Assembly: GCF_040183065.1 (NCBI RefSeq)
Contig: NC_091131.1
Span: 8,442,001-8,506,000 of the forward strand
Direction: 5' to 3'
Source: Periplaneta americana
Taxonomy: Eukaryota; Arthropoda; Insecta; Blattodea; Blattidae
Length of the DNA: 64,000 nucleotides
Numbering within the stretch: the first letter of the stretch is position 1; every line of letters begins with the position of its first letter. The notes beneath the pieces are model-generated. The model was not told the origin of the DNA, did not search any database, and saw only the letters and a program-made list of their open reading frames with translations. Below are positions 56,559 through 64,000 of the stretch, one piece after another. Both the position numbers and the translations under genes were made by a program.

Positions 56559-57115
56559 AGGTGTGATAATTATTAGAATAATCTTAATTTTAAAGGTTTT
56601 TTAATATTTCCTTCACAAATATTAATTGAATTGATGAATATTGGTATATATTACTATACTGATGTAGGATATATTTACTACTAACAATGCCGGAAAGCAT
56701 TGTTGTATATTGGTATTTTTCTTATTTTACAATTGTTATGGGAATTCAGAAATTATTATATTATGTTGGCGGAATTGGAAACATAAAAAATTATGTGCAC
56801 AAAACAGATGTATACTTCATTTGAATCTTCACAACAATGTAAACGCAAAGAACAATTTGTTTAAAGCATTTCTTAATTAATTTTTTATGTTTCCAATTCC
56901 GCCAACATAATATAATAATTTCTGAATTCCCACAACAATTGTAAAATAAGAAAAATACCAATGTACAACAATGCTTTCCGGCATTGTTAGTAGTAAATAT
57001 ATCCTACATCAGTATAGTAATATTATATACTAATATTCATCAATTCAATGATTATTTGTGAAGGAACTATTAAAAAACCTTTAAAATTAAGATTATTCTA
57101 ATAATTTTCACACCT
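56559..57115. mobile_element. 557-bp foldback element
   Basis: Arms of about 235 bp are inverted (AGGTGTGATAATTATTAGAA at the left, its near-complement ending ACACCT at the right) around a loop of about 80 bases. A GCCGGAAAGCATTGTTGTA motif in the arm mirrors itself. No coding sequence or clear target duplication. Confidence 0.85.
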
Positions 57116-57298
57116 CGGTACATTCTGAGAGTAAATATACATTACACAATGAAAATGTCAAAAGAATGTGAAAAGTATTTATTCTCCTGACTTTTATAAG
57201 CATTTTTGTTTAATTATACACAGTGTTAATGGTGGAAATAAACATGTAGCAATTTCAATTTCTTCATTTATCCTATCGGTCGTCTTTAGGAAGTGCGG

Positions 57299-57740
57299 TT
57301 ACAGTACCGAATTGCAATGTACTACAAGATACATTTTCAGTGTCTCAAACGTATATCTTTTTCGCTTATCTGCCAAACAAAGTTTGTACTGTGAAAAGCT
57401 GCGCTCTACGTCGCATGACGTGATAGGAGCAAAACGAAGAAACCTAACATCATTGCAGTCTCTAAGAGACAATCTTTTATTCTCGGGTGACTATATGTCC
57501 ACTAATTTGCTGTTTATGTTACACAATGTTCCATATCCGTTATTTTTACATAAAATTGATTTCCACTTCTGTTTTACACGTTCAGTAACCGGTGTACTTG
57601 GTGTCTCATGAATTCTCTGTATCATTCCCTCAACTAATTTGAGGGCTTCCGGCATCTCTTGCTCTGACTTTTCTAACCGTGTAATAGTGAGACATTTTAA
57701 GTATTTGGGGTCTATTATCCAAGAGTCTGGGAGCTGTGAA
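57299..57740 (-). pseudogene. hAT transposase C-terminal fragment, second family
   Basis: The minus strand reads ITRLEKSEQEMPEALKLVEG and TERVKQKWKSILCKNNGYGT, stops at 57491, and continues in another frame as FLRFAPITSCDVERSFSQYK, ADKRKRYTFETLKMYLVVHC and a stop at 57299-57301. FAP-TSCDVERSFS-YK is the hAT dimerisation motif of a different family from that at 50.2 kb. One frameshift near the break splits it. Confidence 0.8.
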
Positions 57741-57764
57741 GCAGAGTAGATCACAGAGTGCAGC

Positions 57765-58243
57765 AGCCAAGGAGGGCAATAAAGATGTTGAATGGGGTAC
57801 TGTGGAGTAGATCCATTTCCAAGCAAATGAAGAAAAGAATTCTACAAACTATAGTTGAATCTATACTAACATACGGGGCAGAGGGATGTTGAACGTCAGA
57901 AGTGTAAGATACAAGCGACGGAGATGGAGGGATAAGAAGAGCTGCTAGAGTATCCAGATTGGAAAGGAGAAGGAATGAGGATGTGAGACAAATGATGGAG
58001 ATGGAAGAGTCGGTAATTGAAAGAATCGAGAAGCGAACCCTTCAATGGTATGGCCACGTAAAAAGGATGAAAGAAGATGGCCAAAGATTATTCTGGAATG
58101 GTCACCTCGGGGAAGGAGGAAGCGTGCGAGACCAAGAAAAACATGGAAAGCCGGTGTCATGCAAATGATGAAGGACCGACATATGCAGGAGGAGGATTGG
58201 CGGGATCGAGAAGGATGGCGGAAGGGAATTCAGGGCAACCGCT
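57765..58243 (+). pseudogene. RTE-like retrotransposon 3' end, family 4
   Basis: The reading is RAIKMLNGVLWSRSISKQMK, RILQTIVESILTYGAEGC-stop, then RRAARVSRLERRRNEDVRQM, RIEKRTLQWYGHVKRMKED, shift, RGRRKRARPRKTWKAGV and DREGWRKGIQ, with a stop at about 58243. The TYGAE, W-GH-KRM and RPR-W landmarks match other non-LTR tails. It ends in an A/AAG-rich tail. It abuts the hAT fragment at about 57745. Confidence 0.8.
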
Positions 58244-58279
58244 GAAGAGTGGCAGAGCCCACAAAAGAAGAAAAAGTAA

Positions 58280-58828
58280 TAGTTTCAGACACAGTTTGAA
58301 AATAGGTTTGTATGAAAACCAAATTATTCGTCAGAACCTTCAAATCCAGAGCGTTTTCCTTTGCGTATTTGTTGGCATTCATTCTACAGTACCCCCACCC
58401 ACTGTACGCTTTACCACTATACTCAGTACGCCGTTATGCGCATTTCCCATTGAGCTGCTCTGTTGGGTCCGAAGTCTCGAAGCCTGCTTATCATGTATGA
58501 TCAAAACGTTGGAACCAGTCTTTAGTGCTCTTGAGCTGGTACAGCTTCTTACAAGCACCTCGTCACCAGAAGTGAGCGCAGCCACCCGCTATGTTGGTAA
58601 ACGTGAAGCTGTGTTTACAGTAGGTCATGGCCGCGGCTCATTGCGATTCCTGGCAGACGCTTATTGCCTCATTGTTGCTACCGTCACTTGTCATGCAGCT
58701 TAGCCGCGTACCGAGAGGGACGCGTTTGGTAAGTGACATTGAGACAATGACGCAAATAATTTCTCAATGATGGGAACTTTCGACACGGGCCTGAGTGTGA
58801 GGGAGCTTCCCGACTCCATCATTTTTTA
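58280..58828. other. Unassigned stretch, relatively GC-rich
   Basis: A 208-codon plus-strand frame (58077-58703) continues from the retroposon in a shifted frame and is mostly spurious. I do not recognise any domain in its right half. It might hold unassigned host or repeat sequence. Confidence 0.35.
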
Positions 58829-58984
58829 TACAGGGACATCATTTTATTTTTACTAACATTTTTAATATTAACCTGGCTATATCTTTGGATTAAAGATCTA
58901 GAACCGGACACACCGCTTGCTCTCCCTTCCAAGAATGGAGTTCGATGATACTGGCGTAAAATACAAACAAATCACTTCACTACG

Positions 58985-58986
<2 letters not shown>

Positions 58987-59048
<62 letters not shown>

Positions 59049-59055
59049 TTTTATT
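58987..59055 (-). repeat. (TAA)n tail of the nested retroposon
   Basis: About twenty TAA units at the 3' end of the minus-strand retroposon. Confidence 0.9.
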
Positions 59056-59730
59056 TTCGCTGGCAGAGTTAAGGCCATAAGGCCTTCTCTTCCACTCAAC
59101 CAGTCTTAATCAATACAATACATATTTAAATTACAAACTACACTTAAAAGGTTCTCCAGCAATATTCTTCAATTTTAACGACTAGTAGACTATATATTTA
59201 TTTAAATTTAGATAAACCTATAAGGTAAAGTAGTAACTTAATTTATGAGCTAATTTAATTCAATCAATTATAATTAATTTAATATTTGGGATAGCTAGTA
59301 AAATGATGAAAATTAATTTAATATAAGCTTACTAGAACTATGTTACAGGAGAAAAAAAAAATATATATATAAATCTAAAATATATTTTTATAATGAGAAT
59401 ATTAATGTAATTGCCATTAGAGGTTTTGTAAATCTATTTAGAGAAATTAATGATGATAATAAGAATGGACAGATGTTAGTTTCATTATAAGTAACAAATA
59501 TTAATCTGCAATTAATCTGTTAAGTAAGAATTTATGTAATTTTGACCTAAATGAAGTTATTGTCCAACAGCCTCTTACATCACTCGGAAGCGAATTCCAA
59601 TTTCTAGCAACTGAAACTGTATAAGATGAAGAATATAAAGATGTCTTGTGGTAGGGTATAATGAGTAAATTGTTATGATGAGATCTTGTACTTAGCTGAT
59701 GATATGCGGATAAATTTTGAAAACGAGAAG
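59056..59730 (-). pseudogene. Non-LTR retrotransposon 3' end nested in copy 4
   Basis: The minus strand reads FQNLSAYHQLSTRSHHNNLL, IIPYHKTSLYSSSYTVSVAR and NWNSLPSDVRGCWTITSFRS, ending at 59501 with LLNRLIAD. The P-x-HKT-x-YSSSYT then W-N-S-L-P, F-x-K-L order is the same C-terminus as at 20511. The 3' UTR ends in a hairpin (AGAGAAGGCCTTATGGCCTT). The first 25 residues of the longer open frame come from the host element. Confidence 0.82.
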
Positions 59731-60680
59731 CGAGGGAAGAAAAGTAATTCATCCACTTATGTAAACTAGGAAATATCGCAATTTTGAGTTTGATAATTTT
59801 CATTAGGTTTTTGTTTAATCAAAATACAGTACTGTATTAACACTTTTTTTTTACTCACGAATTGAGCTATCCATTCGGACGTATTAATTATGCAGTGTAT
59901 ATTGTAGTGTTACAGAACATTAGCGTACAACATAGAGAATGAAGTTAAACTGAAAAATAATAATAATATGGATATTTAAACACATTTTTGAAAATGGTGG
60001 CCGTTCATTTAGATACAGGCTTCAGTTCTTTTGTGCATATTATCGCACTATAAACTATTGTACCTAATTCCAATTACCAGTTTCGTCCTTCGTACTAGTA
60101 ACTCATGTTGAAATAATTCTGTACCTACTCTATAAAAGAGTACCTTACGTACTGTAAATTCAATCTTCACTTCTGCCCGACCCGCACAGATAAAATTACT
60201 CAGACATGCTATCTACTGCCCGTCCAAGTGGTTATGCCGCAGGATCGTAGAAAGGGGGGAAATCACGTGACAGTTAATTACTTAACGAGGGCCTTTTATT
60301 TAGGTAATTTTAAACAGTTGTATAATATTACGTAGACGTCCAATTCCTAACAGAAATTAATGTTTTCAGAAAAGAGCTGAGACCCACTAGTCTTTACAGA
60401 GGGGCGAACAGAAGCAGGTGGGGGAAGCCGGGATGCGACGTAGGCAAACGGACGACAGTACCTGTGCGAAAATGTGATTCAATATTGAAAGCTCTTTCGT
60501 CATTGGAAAACGCGAACATATTTCTGGAACGTACTATACTCACTAACTCAGTACTGCATACGCGGCCTCGGTTCTGTGTGGAGAACGGTTGGAAGTTTAC
60601 TAGTAGAGGGGGTGGGAGTGAAGTACATTCAAAAACTCAGGTGCAATAAAAATTGAAGTAAAAATAAAATGATGTCCCTG

Positions 60681-62150
60681 TATATGTAAAGAGAATATAA
60701 GAGGAAATAATATTAACTATTCTTATTGCTGAAACACGCTGGACCGAGGAAAGAGGCTTTAAGCCTCACCAACCAGTGGAATACGAGAATAAAATTGTGC
60801 ATTCATGAAGCCTTCATCTTGTATGATCTTAAAACATTTCAACAAAAACAGTAACTTTTTGTTTTAAAGTGAGCAACTATGAGCACAATTCCTTCTTGTG
60901 GAGTAATATGAAGTCATGTAATTATACATAACTACTTAAAAAAGATTAATCGTCACCCGAATGTTTAGTGCAGTTGCTTAGATGTGACAGTTGGCAACTG
61001 TTTCTCGGAATTGCCTGTATGTGGAACTGAAATCTGCTCTTTCACCACAAGCGATAAGAGCTGTTACCATTAAAAAATTGTACTGTAAGTAACACACATA
61101 AACACTGATGTGTCATTTAGGAGTGCCTTGCAAGTTATTATAACGCTGATTCAGGAAGCAATTATAATTTCATGAACATCAATCATGTTACTGTTTTCGT
61201 TTCCAATCATAAACAAGTCTCTAGGGAGTGCATGTTGTATCTTAATGGACAGGGCGCTCTTTTTCCCAGTACAAGGCAGTGTTCCGCGATAATCGTCAGT
61301 CATTTGTGATGGACAACTTGAGGATGAATCTCACTGTTTACTGTAATTCTTCAGCAGTTAACGAGATAGCATAATTTATACTGGTGAGTACTGAACATTG
61401 TTTATATTCACATAAAATCATTTGAAAAGTAATTAAATATTTTTCCTCTTTTTGTCACACATTTTCCCGATTTTTAGTACATAAAAATAAATATTTTCCC
61501 GATTTTTATCAACAGTAATCTCACTAGGGATTTATCTAGAGAAAATCAAAACTCGAGTGGGATTTTATTGACTATTACACGATTAGAAGAAAGTATAGAA
61601 AGATAAGAAGTAACGAAGTACTCCAATACAATAAAATATTAATTGACTTACGAAAATACAAAACTGTCTTCAAATTTGTACCATCTCAACATTACAAATA
61701 TTACGCTAGTAGATGGCAGTAGTGTGTTATGGTTAGCTATTTTCTTGTTATCAGTCGTGCCAACTATGGAATCTTCACTGAACTTTGTAGACGGTTACTA
61801 GTCAAGAAGGCTTTGTTGATTCAGTTTCATTTTTTTTAAAACAGTTGCATTCCACTTCAATTATCCGGATCCCAGTAATCAACGTCACTTTACAGATGAT
61901 TTTCAATAAATCTTAGTATTAAACAATCTCTGATACGTGACTATTCATAATATCATATAGCAGAAGCTATAACATAACCTAAATAATATAAACAAGTGTT
62001 ACAAAAGTTTTAATTAGGGATGATGAAATAAACAAGAAATAATTAACGGTGATGAAATAAAAAATAAACATGAATAATTTTAAAAGAAACAATTATAGAA
62101 AGTACAATTTTCAAATTTGAATGTTTTAGTGGTTGGTGGTTCAGTTGATG
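60681..62150. other. Unassigned AT-rich stretch
   Basis: About 1.5 kb in which I see no coding, tRNA-like or inverted-repeat signature. It is the longest stretch of apparently single-copy sequence in the window. Confidence 0.4.
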
Positions 62151-62410
62151 TTATATTGGACGTGTGCGTAAAAGAAGTGAACTCGTTGATGTACATGGTG
62201 CATCCCTCAACTTATTCAGGATTTCCGAATGGTGCTCTTCATTTATTTGTAAATAGGATTTCAGGGAAGATGCATAGGTATGACCAGTAATCTTTATTAA
62301 TTCTTGTTCTTGAATGCCAATGCGAGTCACATTTGAAACTGCTGTGCATCGACTGGAGTGGTTTGAAATTTTCTGTTTTTTGACGTCCAGACCGGTGCAG
62401 TTTGAAATGT
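62151..62410 (-). pseudogene. Crypton-like tyrosine recombinase C-terminal fragment
   Basis: The minus strand reads CTGLDVKKQKISNHSSRCTA, GIQEQELIKITGHTYASSLK then SYLQINEEHHSEILNKLR, ending at 62151. H-x-x-R, then TGH, then a Y about ten residues on fits the H-x-x-R...GH...Y end of Crypton and KIAA1958/ZMYM-type tyrosine recombinase domains. Only the last quarter of such a domain is present. A host domesticated gene exon is an alternative. Confidence 0.55.
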
Positions 62411-62422
62411 TGGCAAACAAAG

Positions 62423-62506
62423 AAACAAATGCTAGGGTAGTGATAAAAATAAACAAATGCTAGGGACGCGATAAAATTAAACAAATGCTAGGGACGCGAT
62501 AAAATT
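62423..62506. repeat. 28-bp tandem repeat, three units
   Basis: AAACAAATGCTAGGGACGCG then ATAAAATT repeats at 62423, 62451 and 62479, the first unit slightly diverged. Confidence 0.92.
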
Positions 62507-63325
62507 GTGCGATAAGCAGCCATGATTGGTTGAAATACATCCTTTCGTACCGTTTTATTGGTCAAAAGTAGTATGACCTAGTAAAAGTGTAATAGTCACT
62601 TTAAAATCAGAGCCATATTTATGAATAATAATTATACCGGAAGAGGTTAAATTAACTGAGGAAGAGGAATCAAAGAAAGTAAAAATTGTAAGGTACAATA
62701 AAGAAATAGGAGGAGGAAGCTGCAGAGGACAAGATGAAGCAAAATATGAAAGCAGGAGGAACTGTAAGAAAAGGGACGGCACTGTTGATAAATATAGTCG
62801 GCCTTGCTGCTCATCGCATTATCCAGCTGACGGCGGACACCGCAAAGGATTTCACGCACTGCCAGTCACACACTCTGTCGTCCTCGTTATAAATATGAAC
62901 GAGGAGGAGGAGGATGCTACTACCGCAGTCGCGTCGTGATCGTATCCTCCGAGGGAGTATTCCAACGCCATCTGCCTCCACCACCCTGGACTACTCTCCT
63001 GCCTTATCTGGAATCAAACAGCTAATGGTCTTACCGAAAAGCAGTTTTGGATACAGGAATTTCATAAGATTAGATTGGATTAAATTGATTTTGATGCGAT
63101 CGGAATGGACTGAATTAAATTGTTTTCCACTAGATTACAGTAACACTGCGTTCGATTCAATTGAATTAGGTTTGAGTTCGATTAGATACAAAAATTAAAT
63201 CAAATGAAACAAAAATTTACCACCGACAAAACGTAAATAATCATAATTACCAACAAGGATCATTAAAGTATGGCAGATACGTGCAATAGATTTCCGCTTC
63301 ATATGCAAAGTATCCTGAAGTTGTT
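62507..63325. other. Unassigned stretch
   Basis: A purine-rich run at 62640-62770 and a 94-codon frame at 62914-63198 are not recognised. Confidence 0.3.
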
Positions 63326-63480
63326 ATGTATGTATTTATTAACACTACAATTGGGTATACACCCGGTGGCAGTGATATATAATATACAATAATTACAGTA
63401 ATAAAATTACAATAATTATATCAAAATAAAATAAACGTAAATTTAATTATAACTATGAATAAATAAGTGCAATAAACCTA
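63326..63480 (-). mobile_element. Non-LTR retroposon 3' end (GGTGGCAG family), copy 3
   Basis: TATGTATGTATTTATTAACA then GGGTATACACCCGGTGGCAG matches the 3' ends at 37127 and 41000. The 5' extent is unknown. Confidence 0.6.
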
Positions 63481-64000
63481 GGAGTATAAATAAAACACTA
63501 TGCTATAATAACACCTCCTATAAACAAAAGTAAACCTAACTTATAAGTACTTCTATTAAACCCAACATTATTTTAGCGTATAAATATGAATCTATATTAT
63601 TATTTTTTCCTCTGTTTGTATCACAGACTAATTTCCTTTGCACCGTGTGATAAACAAATGTTGGTGAGTTGTGAGCTGGACTCAGAAACAAATTATCTTT
63701 CATTGTTTTAATATAAACATTGCAGAAAAAACAGTCTATTGATTTTGTGATTGTCAACAGCTACTACAAAAATTGTAATTTCATTTTTCAAACTTTTCCC
63801 CGCCATGTCAAAAAACATTATTTCAGAAAATGAGTGGAATAAAATAGTACTTTTTCAATTACACAATCATAATGTGACAAATTCCATTACGTTTATTTTG
63901 TCCTATAAAAATATGACATGTCTCTCCACATTTTCACTACTTGAATTAAATATTTTAAAACAGTAATCCTTTTATTTTGAAAAACTATATAGTTTACATC
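63481..64000. other. Unassigned AT-rich end of window
   Basis: Minus frame 63757-63536 and plus frame 63751-63966 are not recognised. Part may still belong to the retroposon whose 3' end is at 63326. Confidence 0.3.

Larger units (their letters stand above)
58831..60680 (+). mobile_element. CAGGGACATC-ended TIR element, copy 4, split by a retroposon
   Basis: It begins CAGGGACATCATTTTATTTT and ends GATGTCCCTG, flanked by TA on both sides. The body is collinear with 10698-11778 except for a retroposon at 58987-59730. Non-coding. Confidence 0.9.

Noticed and set aside
58077..58703. A 208-codon plus-strand frame
   Set aside because: Its first part is the RTE-like tail in the wrong frame; the rest has no recognisable domain.

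Overview
This window looks like non-coding, repeat-saturated chromosomal DNA from an insect with a large genome. The organism is probably a blattodean, with American cockroach (Periplaneta) my best guess. That guess rests on AT-rich sequence, insect-type mariner, PIF/Harbinger and hAT relics, tRNA-derived SINEs, and a recurrent retrotransposon 3' end encoding a RWED-NIKMDLRE type tail followed by a TAAG repeat. I associate that last feature with cockroach sequence from memory and have not searched it. No intact host gene, rRNA or functional tRNA gene, CRISPR array or prokaryote-type operon is visible. Nearly every long open frame is a broken transposon gene or a translation of a simple repeat.

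Layout. 0-7.3 kb: RTE-like 3' end, PIF/Harbinger-like element, a second retroposon split by a Tc1/mariner-like element with repeat-array arms, a possible terminal host exon (4422-4572), a pogo/Tigger-like element split by a CAGGGACATC-ended element, and a third RTE-like fragment. 7.6-16 kb: a solo-LTR-like block split by a SINE, deleted mariners, a second CAGGGACATC element, a larger RTE-like relic, SINEs, a long-TIR element, and one unclaimed GC-rich stretch (13.25-13.51 kb). 16-31 kb: PIF/Harbinger-like element with a MADF exon relic, a hAT-like element with a perfect 8-bp duplication, several non-LTR 3' ends, two Helitron-like elements (one carrying a restriction-like-endonuclease retroposon fragment), and an inverted mariner.

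31.9-36.5 kb: about 2.8 kb of AAT/AAC-type triplet arrays interleaved with copies of one non-LTR retroposon 3' end. 36.6-43.1 kb: retroposon ends, a 39-bp minisatellite, a 267-bp palindrome, a Helitron Rep relic, and a multi-level nest (a retroposon ORF split by a Tigger-like element that itself holds a retroposon and a deleted mariner). 43.4-51.3 kb: two oppositely oriented hAT copies with perfect 8-bp duplications (one carrying a mariner), a large inverted-repeat structure, and a third CAGGGACATC element. 52-64 kb: Penelope-like C-terminus, a small hAT-like element carrying a SINE, an 826-bp tetranucleotide satellite, more retroposon ends, a hAT transposase fragment, the fourth CAGGGACATC element, and a Crypton-like recombinase fragment.

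The genes do not work together as a pathway. The window is a record of layered insertions, and relative ages can be read from the nesting. The points most worth following are a hammerhead-ribozyme-like core at three loci, a shared 3'-terminal hairpin on several non-LTR retroposon ends, the subterminal repeat arrays of the Tc1/mariner-like element, and the two candidate non-transposon exons.
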